Origin: Onstottus_A sp036505875
GTDB lineage: Bacteria > Acidobacteriota > Blastocatellia > UBA7656
Length of the DNA stretch: 37,997 nucleotides
Assembly: GCA_036505875.1 (NCBI GenBank)
Contig: DASXSR010000187.1
Span: 1-37,997, forward strand
Reading direction: 5' to 3'
Notes under the pieces: generated by a model
Database searches by the model: none
The model's input: only the letters and a program-made list of their open reading frames with translations
What the model was told of the DNA's origin: nothing
Program-made: the position numbers and the translations under genes
Shown here: piece after piece, positions 6,533 to 15,598 of the stretch
How positions within the stretch are numbered: the stretch's first letter is position 1
Layout of the letters: each line of letters starts with the position of its first letter

Positions 6533-8890
6533 TTAGAGATACTTCTGAGCAAGCGTGAGCACCCGCCAATAAGCGCGCCTTGCGAATGCTGGCCAGCGCG
6601 CATTCATGATCGGCGTCGAATGCGTCGCGCTACTCTCTTGCCATCTGTTGGACCAGCCGCTCAAATCCCAAACCAGATCAGCGCCTTTGATCCCGGCCCG
6701 CGCGAGCGCTCCTGCCGGATTGCGTCCGTTGTCGGAATAACTGTTATCGTGAATCCAATTGTTCTCAGGGATCGGCCCGACGTCAAAAGCCGTGTCTTTT
6801 TCAAAAGCAGTCTCGAGACTGAACACCGCGACGCCGTAGCAGTCATTGCCGCGAACCTCGTTCCCGGCGACTTCGTTGTTGTCGGCCGCCATCACCAATA
6901 CGCCAGTGCCGGGTGGAACATTCGACACGATCGAATTCGGATTGCCGAAGTTCGGATGGTTGTTATTTATCACTCGATTGTTGCGAACGATGCAGTTGTG
7001 GCCGACCTTCGAGACGTTGTTTGGCAGAATGAAGACCAGAATCCCGCCCGTGTTATCGTGAACGAAGTTGTTCTCAACGACTGCGTTTACTGAGTTTTCG
7101 ATTTCGATGCCTGTCACGTTGTCGTGAGCTTCGCAATCTCGAACGACTATGTCGCGCGATTGTCCGACGTACAACGCGGCGTCGGCAATCCCGGTTGCGA
7201 CGCAGCGCTCGATTCGGACGCCTGTGCAGCTAACCGGATAGACACCATAGAGTCCAGTTTGGTCAATCTTCAAATCTCGAAACGTAACGTTTCGGGCGTG
7301 TTGGGACACGACTCCATTGGCGGTATAGCGAAGAATGTCAAAGTTCTCGATGCGAAAATTGCTGCCCGTCGCGAGAACGCCGTCGGAGAGCTTGCCACCG
7401 CCGTCTAACATCGGTCGCGAGACGCCTCCCGGGGGCGGTGTTTCGACTCGAATGCCACGGAGCGTTACGTTGTCCACGTCAATCTTCACTTCTTCGGTGT
7501 AAACTCCAGGCATCACCTCGATTGTATCTCCAGGCTGAGCGCGATCCACGGCAGCTTGAATCGACTCACCCGCTTTGACGGTAATCGTTTGAGGCGGACG
7601 CTCGATAATCTCTTGTTTGGGCGAACCGGTGTTGTATTTCGCAACAAGCTCGCGGGCCGCGTTCCTTAAGCGCTGCACGACCGGCAACCCCGAGGGTACC
7701 TTGTCGGGAAACTCCGGCAGATTGGACTCATCAGTGAGCGAGTACAGGAATGCGATCAAGTCCTGCTTTTCTTCAGCACTGATCAAGTAGGCGTGAATTT
7801 TGTCGTCCACTTTTGCGTCGTTGAAACCGGCGCCTGGACCACCACCGGCTGCGTAGAAGTCGAGGACTTCTTCAAGAGACTTGAAGCGGCCGTTGTGCAT
7901 GTAAGGCGCGCTCAAGACGACGTTGCGCAGCGTGGGAACTTTGAACGCGTATTTGTTGCCTTCTCCCTTTACCGCTTCGAATCTTCCGAAGTCCGGTTGA
8001 CTGGGATCGACATCAGGAACGCCGATGATCTTGAAGTCCCGATTCGCAAAGGTAGGCAGTCCGTGACATTCAAAGCAACGAGTCCGTCCCGAGCGAAAAA
8101 GATTGAAGCCTCGCAGTTGAGCGTCGCTGAGCGCGCTCCTTTCCCCTCTCACAAACCGATCGAAAGGCGAGTTGTTCGTAACGAGGGTTCTTTCAAAGGA
8201 GGCGATTGCGCTGAGCACGTTGTCGAACGTCACCGCAGAACCATCGTTACCTTTGAACGCCGCGTCAAATCGCCGCGCGTATTCTGGAATGTCGCTTAGC
8301 TCTTTGATCAACGTGTCGGGATTCTCATCCATTTCGATCTCGCTGGTAATTGGGCCTCTCGCTTGTTCTTCAAGGTCTGCGGCTCGTCCGTCCCAAAACT
8401 GTTTATGGTTATAGGCGGCGTTCCAAAGCGTCGGCGCGCCTCTACGGATCGCTGAGCCACCAGTTCGCGCGAGTCCGACTCCGCGACCTCCCCTGCCCAT
8501 CGACAGAGGTCGCCCGTCGGTGAAGCCGAGATCGGGATGATGGCAAGTTGCGCACGAGATGTCGTTCGCCCCCGAAAGAATCGGATCGAAAAACAACAAG
8601 CGCCCAAGCTGAACGCGCTCGTCGTCCTTGTTGATCGGGGTCGGATTATCAGCGCGAAGGACCATCTTCGGAAACTGACGCACTAGACCGCCTCCGCCCT
8701 TGCTGACTCCAGCAGTGCCTTCCGCGCCGGCAAAGTCTGGCTTCACCGGCCACAGCCCAAGCGTCACGAATGTGATAATAAGCGCCGCAATCAGCACCAT
8801 CAGGACACGTGGCCATACTCGTCTCGTCTTCACACCAGACTCCGAAGAAGATCGATCGAATTCGACTTGCTTTGCGACAGGCGCAGACAT
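6533..8890 (-). CDS. di-haem cytochrome c peroxidase fused to a right-handed parallel beta-helix
   Basis: The protein has 785 residues and starts at the ATG at 8890 (GAGGG close upstream). It has a cytoplasmic stub, one membrane anchor (about 29-48), a di-haem peroxidase domain (about 70-410) with CATCH (113-117) and CFECH (272-276), a MHNGRF methionine (331) typical of the high-potential haem ligand in CcpA/MauG proteins, then a beta-helix domain (about 430-740) opening with a VKAGESIQAAVDRAQPGDTIEVMPGVY motif. The helix part resembles the TIGR03805-type parallel beta-helix proteins, which as I recall occur paired with a partner of unknown function. Periplasmic peroxide reduction or haem-based oxidation is likely; the beta-helix may bind polysaccharide or a partner. 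Only 13 bases separate its stop from the aquaporin start, so both are probably co-transcribed. Confidence 0.88.
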   Translation of the reverse strand: MSAPVAKQVEFDRSSSESGVKTRRVWPRVLMVLIAALIITFVTLGLWPVKPDFAGAEGTAGVSKGGGGLVRQFPKMVLRADNPTPINKDDERVQLGRLLFFDPILSGANDISCATCHHPDLGFTDGRPLSMGRGGRGVGLARTGGSAIRRGAPTLWNAAYNHKQFWDGRAADLEEQARGPITSEIEMDENPDTLIKELSDIPEYARRFDAAFKGNDGSAVTFDNVLSAIASFERTLVTNNSPFDRFVRGERSALSDAQLRGFNLFRSGRTRCFECHGLPTFANRDFKIIGVPDVDPSQPDFGRFEAVKGEGNKYAFKVPTLRNVVLSAPYMHNGRFKSLEEVLDFYAAGGGPGAGFNDAKVDDKIHAYLISAEEKQDLIAFLYSLTDESNLPEFPDKVPSGLPVVQRLRNAARELVAKYNTGSPKQEIIERPPQTITVKAGESIQAAVDRAQPGDTIEVMPGVYTEEVKIDVDNVTLRGIRVETPPPGGVSRPMLDGGGKLSDGVLATGSNFRIENFDILRYTANGVVSQHARNVTFRDLKIDQTGLYGVYPVSCTGVRIERCVATGIADAALYVGQSRDIVVRDCEAHDNVTGIEIENSVNAVVENNFVHDNTGGILVFILPNNVSKVGHNCIVRNNRVINNNHPNFGNPNSIVSNVPPGTGVLVMAADNNEVAGNEVRGNDCYGVAVFSLETAFEKDTAFDVGPIPENNWIHDNSYSDNGRNPAGALARAGIKGADLVWDLSGWSNRWQESSATHSTPIMNARWPAFARRAYWRVLTLAQKYL

Positions 8891-9110
8891 ACAACCCTCT
8901 AGTAATAACCGACCAAAGGCGAACAATCCCAGGAAACAGCGATTATATTTGACCGGCCGCTGAAATCAAATCGATTGTGGTTGTGCGGATCGAGCCACGG
9001 CGCTGAGTGCGACGAATCAAGACATGATCAAGATTGTGGCTGCGGATTGGTATTAGACGTTCGCGAATTTCATGGCGGAAAAATCGTATGCAGGGACGGC
9101 GGCTCGCCGT

Positions 9111-9122
9111 TACAATAGGGCT
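9111..9122 (+). promoter_or_regulatory. -10 box set for leaderless transcription of ogt
   Basis: TACAAT lies 6 bases before the ATG at 9123 and no Shine-Dalgarno sequence is present. Transcription from this box would begin at or beside the start codon. Confidence 0.5.
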
Positions 9123-9731
9123 ATGAGCAAGCTGCCATCATTGAAAGCTTCGGGGCGCTTGCAAGCGCGCCGGATCGACACGCCACTCGGCGAGATGCTG
9201 GCGTTGGCTGATCAAGTCGGCCTGCACTTGCTTGAATTCGTCGACCGTCGCGAGCTGGGCGATGAGATCGCTGCGTTGCAAGCGCGAATCAAACGCCCGA
9301 TTGAGGCCGGCAACAATGTGCATCTCGAAACTATCAGCCGCGAGTTGCAGAGCTACTTCGAGGGCAGGGAACTTGCTTTCAACGTGCCGGTTGTGGTCGG
9401 CGGCTCGGCTTTTGAGCACGATGTGTGGATAAAGCTACAAACGATCCCGCCCGGCCAGACCTGGTCGTATGCGCAACTCGCCGAATGCATCGGGAACCCG
9501 CGAGCCGTGCGCGCCGTCGGTCGCGCCAACGGCAGAAATTCTCTGGCAGTGGTCATCCCCTGTCATCGAGTGATTGGTGCCGATGGCAATCTGTGCGGTT
9601 ACGGCGGCGGCTTATGGCGCAAGCAATGGCTGCTCTATCACGAACGGAAGATTGTCGGGCAGACGACCTCAACCAACGGACAACTGAGCCTCAACCTCTC
9701 CCACAGTGGTCAGTTCGCCGTTCACGAATAA
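9123..9731 (+). CDS. ogt: methylated-DNA--protein-cysteine methyltransferase (Ogt/MGMT type)
   Basis: This is a 202-residue suicide repair protein that takes methyl groups from O6-methylguanine or O4-methylthymine onto its own cysteine. The active site IPCHRVIGADG is intact with C147, preceded by the RAVGRANGRN arginine-finger/recognition-helix region (about 130-139). An N-terminal half with the PLGEMLALAD pattern matches the Ada-C/Ogt ribonuclease-H-like domain. The C-terminus has about 20 extra polar residues. The start is taken at the ATG at 9123, not at 9072, because a TACAAT -10 box sits 6 bases before it and the 17 residues upstream do not belong to the family. The DUF2834 gene follows after 14 bases and is probably in the same transcript. 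Confidence 0.9.
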   Translation: MSKLPSLKASGRLQARRIDTPLGEMLALADQVGLHLLEFVDRRELGDEIAALQARIKRPIEAGNNVHLETISRELQSYFEGRELAFNVPVVVGGSAFEHDVWIKLQTIPPGQTWSYAQLAECIGNPRAVRAVGRANGRNSLAVVIPCHRVIGADGNLCGYGGGLWRKQWLLYHERKIVGQTTSTNGQLSLNLSHSGQFAVHE

Positions 9732-9745
9732 GGAGGAGTTGACCT

Positions 9746-10090
9746 ATGGGGCGGAAGCACGTTTACCTGATTCTGGCAGTCATCGGGTTTGTCGGCCCCT
9801 ACATCTTCTTTATCTCTTTTCTGACCGCGAATGGCCTGAATGGAAAGGCATTCGTTCAGCAGCTCTTCGGCACGCCGATCTCTACTTTCTTCGCCGTAGA
9901 TTTGCTGCTCTCTTCTTTGGTTTTTGTGCGCTATCTTCGTCAGGAGACGAGTCGCCATTTCATCAGACGCTGGTGGATCTATCTAGTGGCTCTTTTGGCG
10001 GTCGGGCTGTCATTCGCATTGCCTCTCTTTTTGTATGTTCGAGAATCATACCTGGAGTCAAAAACACGAAACGCTGCAGGCGCTCCTTGA
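9746..10090 (+). CDS. DUF2834 family small membrane protein
   Basis: This 114-residue protein has three predicted membrane helices (about residues 5-26, 45-62 and 74-97) separated by short loops and a basic RRWW turn, matching the DUF2834 family. Its function is unknown. A strong AAGGAGG site overlaps the stop codon of ogt, so it is probably translated from the same message. Nothing in the sequence links it to DNA repair beyond position. It ends 57 bases from the convergent psuG stop. Confidence 0.8.
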   Translation: MGRKHVYLILAVIGFVGPYIFFISFLTANGLNGKAFVQQLFGTPISTFFAVDLLLSSLVFVRYLRQETSRHFIRRWWIYLVALLAVGLSFALPLFLYVRESYLESKTRNAAGAP

Positions 10091-10147
10091 TGGTCGCCGC
10101 AATGAGATGGGCGGTTGTGAATTTCGCACGATGAGGCTTCGCGCCGA

Positions 10148-11080
10148 CTAGAATAGATTGACCAGCCGCACGGCGATCTGCGCTGAGATGGCGGCATTGT
10201 TCACAAGCAGCGCGCGATTAGCATCAAGCGTTTGGCCATCGGTCAATTCTTTCATCCGGTCGAGCAGAAAAGGCGTGAGCGCTTTCCCGCGAATCCGATC
10301 TCGGTTTGCTGTCCGAACGGCTTCCGCTACTGCCCGATCCACGTGCTCAAGAGGTATTTCGAATTCTTCAGGCACGGGCACGCAAACCAGCACCGCCGTG
10401 TGGCCAATCGCTCGCCAATGATGGACGGCGAGCTCTGCAGCTTCATCTGGAGTTTCAAACGTAATGTCAACTCCAAGCCCGCTGCGACGAGAGTAGAATG
10501 CAGGGAACTCGTTTGTGCCATAACCAACTATGGGGACGCCGAGCGTCTCCAGCCTCTCAACCGTTTTCTCGAGATCGAGTATAGCTTTTGCACCAGCGCA
10601 CACGCAGATCATTGGTATGCCGCCGAGCGCGGTGACGTCGGCGGAGATATCGAAGGTTGCGCTTGCCTCTCGGTGGACGCCGCCGATTCCGCCGGTCGAA
10701 AAGACTCGAATGCCTGCGGCGTGCGCGAGCGTCAAGCTTGATGCCACCGTGGTGGCGCCCCAGGCGCGTTTTGTAATCACCGCGGCGAGATTGTTCAGGC
10801 CGACTTTTTCGACTGGGTGTCTGTCAGGGGCGTAACTCGAGGCGAAGACGGCAATCTCATCCAGGCTCAATCCTATGGTTGGGACGCCATCGACGATGCC
10901 AATCGTTGCCGGCGTCGCGCCGTTTTGTCGAATTGCCTCCTCGCAAGCCAGCGCCGTTTCAAGATTGAACGGATGAGGCAGGCCGTGAGCTATAACTGTC
11001 GATTCGAGAGCGACAACCGGCCTTCGTTCCTTGAGCGCCCGACTTACCTGATCCGCAATTCGAATCTCCGTTTGTCTCAT
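10148..11080 (-). CDS. psuG: pseudouridine-5'-phosphate glycosidase
   Basis: The protein has 310 residues, the usual length for PsuG/IndA enzymes, which split pseudouridine 5'-phosphate to ribose 5-phosphate and uracil. Conserved stretches are present: ALESTVIAHGLPHPFN near the N-terminus, GIVDGVPTIGLS, the active-site part around ITKRAWGATTVASSL, FSTGGIGGVHR, and the C-terminal LTPFLLDRMKELTDG with NAALAxxNA-like NRALLVNNA. The usual partner, a PfkB-type pseudouridine kinase (psuK), is not adjacent, so the kinase is elsewhere or the substrate comes from another route. The start is the ATG at 11080; the ribosome site is weak and a TATAGG box lies about 14 bases upstream. It is divergent from glgC. 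Confidence 0.92.
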   Translation of the reverse strand: MRQTEIRIADQVSRALKERRPVVALESTVIAHGLPHPFNLETALACEEAIRQNGATPATIGIVDGVPTIGLSLDEIAVFASSYAPDRHPVEKVGLNNLAAVITKRAWGATTVASSLTLAHAAGIRVFSTGGIGGVHREASATFDISADVTALGGIPMICVCAGAKAILDLEKTVERLETLGVPIVGYGTNEFPAFYSRRSGLGVDITFETPDEAAELAVHHWRAIGHTAVLVCVPVPEEFEIPLEHVDRAVAEAVRTANRDRIRGKALTPFLLDRMKELTDGQTLDANRALLVNNAAISAQIAVRLVNLF

Positions 11081-11144
11081 AAGTCCACACGTCCTATACT
11101 CTTCTCCACGCAGCGTTCACCGCGGACGCCGTCGGAGGTAGCCA

Positions 11145-12434
11145 ATGCCGGAAAACAATGCGTTGGCGGTCATACTTGGCGGGGGCGCAGGTCAGCGCCT
11201 CTTTCCGCTCACCAAACAGCGAGCCAAGCCCGCTGTTCCGCTCGGCGGTAAGTACCGCCTGATCGACATCCCGGTTTCCAATTGTATCAACTCCGGCGTA
11301 AATCGCATCTTCATTCTGACTCAATACAACTCGGCGTCGCTCAATCGTCACATCGCGCGCACGTATCGGTTCAGCCGTTTCACCAACGGCTTCGTCGAGA
11401 TTCTAGCGGCGGAAATTACACCCGAGCGGCCGGACTGGTTTCAAGGGACTGCAGATGCTGTGCGACAAATCTTGCATCATCTGGACGACTACAAGGGCGA
11501 GACGATCCTGGTATTGTCAGGCGATCATCTCTATCGAATGGATTATCGCGACTTCATCGCGCGACACGCCGAGACGCGCGCCGATGTGACGATTTCAGTT
11601 ACCGCCGCGCGTGAGGAGGAGGCATCGGAGTTCGGTCTGGTGAAGATCGATGAGACCGGGCGCGTAATTGAGTTCAGCGAGAAGCCTAAAGGCGAAGCGC
11701 TGGATCGCATGCGAGTCGACACTACTCGATTGGGGCTTTCGTCGGAACGAGCTGAGCGACCGCCTTTCCTTGCTTCGATGGGAATTTACGTCTTTCAAAA
11801 GGAAGTGCTGCATCGATTGCTGTCGGAAGAGATGCCCGAGGCGGTCGACTTCGGAAAGGAGCTGATACCTGCAGCCCTATCTCGCCACAACGTGCAGGCG
11901 TTCTTGTTTGATGGATATTGGGAAGACATCGGGACGATTGGCGCGTTCTATCGGGCCAACATCGAGATGACCCTGCCACTTCCGCCGTTCAATGTTTTTG
12001 ATGCAGAGTCTCCTATGTACACGCGTCCGCGATATCTGCCCGGCTCCAAGTTGCTCGACTGCCACATACAAAGCTCTATCATAACGGAGGGTTGCATACT
12101 GAACGGTGCAACGATCACCGATTCGATCATCGGGATTCGGAGCCGCATCGAGCATGGCTCGCGACTGGAAGGAGTTCTGATGATGGGCGCCGACTCCTAT
12201 CAGACGATTGAGGAATTGCAGGCAGACATAGATCGCGGCTTCCCTCGGGTTGGCATCGGCCCAAACTGCGTGATTCGCCGCGCGATCATAGACAAAAACG
12301 CGCGGATTGGCGAAGGCGTCAAAGTCCTTAATGAAGCAGGGCATCAAGAGCTCGCGGGTGATGGCTTCTTCATTCGCGATGGAATTGTGATAATTCCCAA
12401 GAACGGCGTGATTCCCGAAGGTGCGGTCATATAG
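11145..12434 (+). CDS. glgC: glucose-1-phosphate adenylyltransferase
   Basis: This 429-residue enzyme makes ADP-glucose for glycogen synthesis. The N-terminal nucleotidyltransferase signature is intact (ILGGGAGQRLFPLTKQRAKPAVP), followed by YRLIDIPVSNCINSG, LSGDHLYRMDYRDF, EFSEKPKG and DFGKELIPA, and a C-terminal left-handed beta-helix with hexapeptide-like repeats (IITEGCILNGATITDSIIG, GPNCVIRRAIIDKNARIGEG). GGAGG lies 6 bases before the ATG. No other glycogen gene is beside it. It is divergent from psuG with 64 bases between the starts. Confidence 0.95.
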   Translation: MPENNALAVILGGGAGQRLFPLTKQRAKPAVPLGGKYRLIDIPVSNCINSGVNRIFILTQYNSASLNRHIARTYRFSRFTNGFVEILAAEITPERPDWFQGTADAVRQILHHLDDYKGETILVLSGDHLYRMDYRDFIARHAETRADVTISVTAAREEEASEFGLVKIDETGRVIEFSEKPKGEALDRMRVDTTRLGLSSERAERPPFLASMGIYVFQKEVLHRLLSEEMPEAVDFGKELIPAALSRHNVQAFLFDGYWEDIGTIGAFYRANIEMTLPLPPFNVFDAESPMYTRPRYLPGSKLLDCHIQSSIITEGCILNGATITDSIIGIRSRIEHGSRLEGVLMMGADSYQTIEELQADIDRGFPRVGIGPNCVIRRAIIDKNARIGEGVKVLNEAGHQELAGDGFFIRDGIVIIPKNGVIPEGAVI

Positions 12435-12497
12435 CCTCTCTTGCGTCAACCGCTCCTACTCGCCAAACTTAATCAGAACCATCATCAGAGTAAGCGT

Positions 12498-12818
12498 ATG
12501 GGAATAGAGAAGTTCATCGAGGATCAAGTGCGTAAGGCAATGGACGCGGGCGAGTTCGACAATCTCCCCGGCAAAGGGAAGCCGATCGATCTCAAAGCGT
12601 ACTTCGAAACGCCTGAAGACCTCCGACTGGCTTACTCGATCTTGAAGAGCAACAACTTCGTCCCTGAAGAAATTGAGCTGCTCAAGGAGATCACGGCCCT
12701 GAAGAGCCGTCTCGCGTCTTGTTCCGACGTTGACCAAAGAAGCAAGCTGAGCAAGGAAATCCGCGAGAAGACCTTCGGCTTCAACATGCTTCTGGAAAAA
12801 GGAAAGCGTCGAAGGTGA
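12498..12818 (+). CDS. DUF1992 / DnaJ-C28-domain protein
   Basis: This 106-residue soluble protein carries the DUF1992 (DnaJ homologue subfamily C member 28) signature: IEDQVRKAMDAGEFDNLPGKGKPIDL near the N-terminus, then a helical, charged part ending in ...LLEKGKRRR. There is no J domain. The role in bacteria is unknown. The ATG at 12498 is chosen because it begins exactly where family similarity begins; upstream residues in the open frame look random. The ribosome site (AGAG) is weak. It follows glgC by 63 bases and may be co-transcribed. Confidence 0.8.
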   Translation: MGIEKFIEDQVRKAMDAGEFDNLPGKGKPIDLKAYFETPEDLRLAYSILKSNNFVPEEIELLKEITALKSRLASCSDVDQRSKLSKEIREKTFGFNMLLEKGKRRR

Positions 12819-12872
12819 GGCACAATTCCGGACCCGCCCGCGATATTCCTGCACAGATTGTTATCAGAATCG

Positions 12873-13275
12873 ATGAAAACAAAACTTAATCTGCTTCACC
12901 AGACGGTAGGCGTCATCACCGTGTTGAGCTTTCTCGCCACTGGCCGTTCATGCGATTTCATCTCATCCGGGTTCCCGAGACGAACTATTTTGTCAGAATG
13001 CTCTTCCGTTCAGCCCATATTTACATCTTGCTCGCTGGACTGTTGAACATCTCATTCGGAACTTACCTGCGATTGTCCGAGAGCCGCCATAAGAAGGCCG
13101 TTCAAGTCTTTGGGTCGATCTGCGTGCTGATAGCGCCGGCAGCGTTGCTTGCGGCAGTCTTCTACGAACCGTATCGCGAGAGCCTGAATCGCCAGTCACG
13201 GTATTGGCGATGCTTCTGCTGTTGATTGGAGCGCTATGTCATATGCTCAGCCAGGTTGGCGCTAGAGACTCGTAA
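12873..13275 (+). pseudogene. small four-helix membrane protein gene with two frameshifts
   Basis: Three frames join into one sensible membrane protein. Frame A from ATG 12873 gives MKTKLNLLHQTVGVITVLSFLATG. Frame B, from about 12945, gives MRFHLIRVPETNYFVRMLF...HIYILLAGLLNISFGTYL...GSICVLIAPAALLAAVF. Frame C, from 13198, gives TVLAMLLLLIGALCHMLSQVGARDS then TAA at 13273. Each switch fits the loss of one base: near 12944 (GGCC-GTTC) and near 13193 (CGCC-AGTC, a C run). Combined length would be about 134 residues with four helices. I do not know the family. Either the gene decayed or the assembly has two indels; neighbouring genes are intact. Confidence 0.6.
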
Positions 13276-13295
13276 CACTCTTCGCCGCCCGATGC

Positions 13296-13307
13296 TAACA
13301 TCATTGG
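13296..13307 (+). promoter_or_regulatory. -10 box set for leaderless transcription of miaA
   Basis: TAACAT ends 6 bases before the GTG at 13308, with no Shine-Dalgarno sequence between. The geometry equals that of the ogt start. Confidence 0.4.
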
Positions 13308-14231
13308 GTGCGAGTCATTCCCGCAATCGTCGGACCCACAGCTTCGGGCAAAAGCGACCTCGGAATCAAATTAGCTCTTGCGCGCAGCGGCGAAATCATC
13401 AACCTCGATTCCGTCCAGGTCTACCGAGGAATTTACATTGCGACAGCAAAAGTCCCTGAGACCGAACGTCAAGGCGTCCCGCATCACTTGGTCGACATCG
13501 TCGAGCCCACCGAGAATTTCACCGCTGGCGATTGGGCACGCCTTGCCGGACAAGTGATTGGAGACATTGAAGAGCGTGATCACCCCGCCATACTCGTGGG
13601 GGGAACGGGCTTCTACCTGCGCGCGTTGGTGCAGCCGTTGTTCGTGGGCCCGAAGACTGAGACCAGGCTCCGCGAGCGCTTCGCAAGCCTCCGCGACAGA
13701 CACGGCGCGGAGCACTTGCATCGAATGCTCGAGCGCGTTGATCCAGAAGCCGCAGCGAGGATCAGCCCGCGAGATTGGTCACGCACGATGCGCGCCCTGG
13801 AAGTTTACTTTCAAACAGGTCGGCGCATTTCTGAGTCGCAACCTGAAATGCCATCCGTCCCCGAACTCGCCTCGCGCGTTCGAGTAATTGCGCTTAACCC
13901 GCCACGAGAAGAGTTGTACTCGCGGATAAACAAGCGAGCGAATGAAATGTTCGCGGGCGGACTAATCGAGGAAGTTCAGTCGCTGATTGCTTCAGGCGTT
14001 CCTGCGACAGCAAAGGCGTTTCAAGCTCACGGCTATCGGCGTGTCGTTGAGTTCTTGCGAGGGGAGCGCACGCGTGAGGACGCGCTCGAGCAGATGAAGC
14101 TAGACACGAGGCATTACGCCAAGCGCCAGCTCACGTGGTGGCGGGCGTGGCCGGGAGTGAAGTGGATCGGTCGATTCGGAGACGAACCGGAAGCTTTCGA
14201 AGCAGCGAACGAGTATCTGGCTGGGCTGTAG
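13308..14231 (+). CDS. miaA: tRNA dimethylallyltransferase
   Basis: This 307-residue enzyme adds a dimethylallyl group to A37 of tRNAs that read codons starting with U. The P-loop GPTASGKS lies at residues 9-16, followed by the family motifs LDSVQVYRG, VPHHLVDIVEP, ILVGGTGFYLRAL, SPRDWSRTMRALE, FQAHGYRR and RHYAKRQLTWWR. The GTG start places the P-loop at the normal distance. No ribosome site is seen; a TAACAT box 6 bases upstream suggests a leaderless message. The gene ends 11 bases from the convergent beta-lactamase-like gene. Confidence 0.95.
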   Translation: MRVIPAIVGPTASGKSDLGIKLALARSGEIINLDSVQVYRGIYIATAKVPETERQGVPHHLVDIVEPTENFTAGDWARLAGQVIGDIEERDHPAILVGGTGFYLRALVQPLFVGPKTETRLRERFASLRDRHGAEHLHRMLERVDPEAAARISPRDWSRTMRALEVYFQTGRRISESQPEMPSVPELASRVRVIALNPPREELYSRINKRANEMFAGGLIEEVQSLIASGVPATAKAFQAHGYRRVVEFLRGERTREDALEQMKLDTRHYAKRQLTWWRAWPGVKWIGRFGDEPEAFEAANEYLAGL

Positions 14232-14242
14232 AGACCATCAGC

Positions 14243-15334
14243 TCACTGCAACACGATGTCGGCAATCTGCCTCGACAAGCTCGCCAGGCCACTGCCGATG
14301 TTTTCCAGATTCGCCATCAACACTACAGCAAATCCCTTTTCAGGAATCGTGTACAGAAACGTGCTGACTCGTTGCTGAGCGCCGCCGTGATGCACCTCTT
14401 TCATCCCGTTCCGTTCGCTAACTCCCCAGCCCAAACCGTATCCGGTCACTTTGCCATCCCGAGTCTTCTGCGAAGTCCACATCTGGTCGAGCGTCTGTTT
14501 CTTAACCAGCACTTCCGTCTGCATAGCGATCGCAAACTTCGCGAGGTCTTCAACGGTTGAGATGAACCCTCCTCCGGGAATCTTGTAGCTGGTGTCGGCC
14601 AGCCCTGAGTTTTGCAATTCCCCGCTGGGAGTCTTTACGTAGCCCTGGGCGCGATTCGGAATGATGTCTGCAACGTTATCCACTCGAATACGATCCATTC
14701 CAGCCGGCTTGAACATGTTGTCGCGAACGTAGTCTGCGAACCGAATTCCCGAGGCTCCCTCAACCGCGCAGCCTAGCACCGCGTATCCGTGAGTCGTGTA
14801 GCTGTACTTTGTGCCAGGCTCGAAAAGGAGCGGATCATTCTTGAACATCTCCAATCCCTCGATGATGCCGTTGTAGTGACGAGTGCTTGCGAACTCCTCA
14901 CCTTTGTAGTGGCGAACTCCGCTCAAGTGGCCGAGTAATTGACGAGCGGTGACCGGCCATTGCTTTTCGGGAAACGCGCGGCAGAACTTCTGAATCGGCG
15001 CGTCGAGATCGAGCTTGCCGCGCTCAACCAATTGCATCACTGCCGTCGCCGTAATCGGCTTGGATATCGAGCCAAGCCGATAAGCGGTCGTCGCTTTCGC
15101 GGGAACGAAGTTTTCCGCGTCAGCCAGCCCATAACCGTTCGACCATTGCAACTTGTGATCGACCACCACAGCGACAGAGAGTCCGGGTATTCCCAGGCGT
15201 GACATCTGGGTCGATATCGCTTTCTCGACCCTTTCGCGTTTGTCAGCCGCAAGACCTGTTGACTGAGCGTTGCTCGCGGCTGCTAAGAGGATAAGAACTG
15301 CAATCAGCAACGAGGTGCGTGTTAGGTAGCGCAT
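14243..15334 (-). CDS. exported serine beta-lactamase-like hydrolase (class C / LACTB-like)
   Basis: The protein has 363 residues and starts at the ATG at 15334 (GAGAAG upstream). A signal peptide is clear (TRTSLLIAVLILLAAASNAQ). The serine motif SISKP (S-x-x-K) follows IPGLSVAVV and AYRLGS. The second motif appears as YSYTTHGYAVLG, a Y-x-T form like that of LACTB relatives and not the Y-x-N of true class C lactamases. A third motif, HHGG, is near the C-terminus. Such proteins are esterases or D-Ala-D-Ala/peptide hydrolases more often than antibiotic resistance enzymes. It stands alone and is convergent with miaA. Confidence 0.88.
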   Translation of the reverse strand: MRYLTRTSLLIAVLILLAAASNAQSTGLAADKRERVEKAISTQMSRLGIPGLSVAVVVDHKLQWSNGYGLADAENFVPAKATTAYRLGSISKPITATAVMQLVERGKLDLDAPIQKFCRAFPEKQWPVTARQLLGHLSGVRHYKGEEFASTRHYNGIIEGLEMFKNDPLLFEPGTKYSYTTHGYAVLGCAVEGASGIRFADYVRDNMFKPAGMDRIRVDNVADIIPNRAQGYVKTPSGELQNSGLADTSYKIPGGGFISTVEDLAKFAIAMQTEVLVKKQTLDQMWTSQKTRDGKVTGYGLGWGVSERNGMKEVHHGGAQQRVSTFLYTIPEKGFAVVLMANLENIGSGLASLSRQIADIVLQ

Positions 15335-15598
15335 AGCATCTTCTCTCGAACATTTTGTATGCACGCAGCAAAATTATGGCTTGCAGCAATTCCTGTCAAG
15401 CGGCGCTGCGCATTGCATCGTGAAGCTACGCGCGCTGGACTATTTCACGAATTCGTAATTCTGTACGCTGATAAGACAATTCGTTTTCTACCACAACTTG
15501 AATTGAAAGGAGACACAGCACAAGATCGCGGACTCTGGAATGCAGTTTGTTCTGCGGCATCGTGGACCTTTGAGCAAGTAAGAAATCGGAGGAATTCT

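Noticed and set aside
14243..15334. An antibiotic-resistance beta-lactamase
   Set aside because: The second motif is Y-x-T, as in LACTB-like esterase/peptidase relatives, and the context shows no resistance genes.
15359..15598. An 80-residue extension of the kinase-like protein
   Set aside because: It would bury the signal peptide in the middle of the protein; GGAGGA before the ATG at 15599 settles the start.
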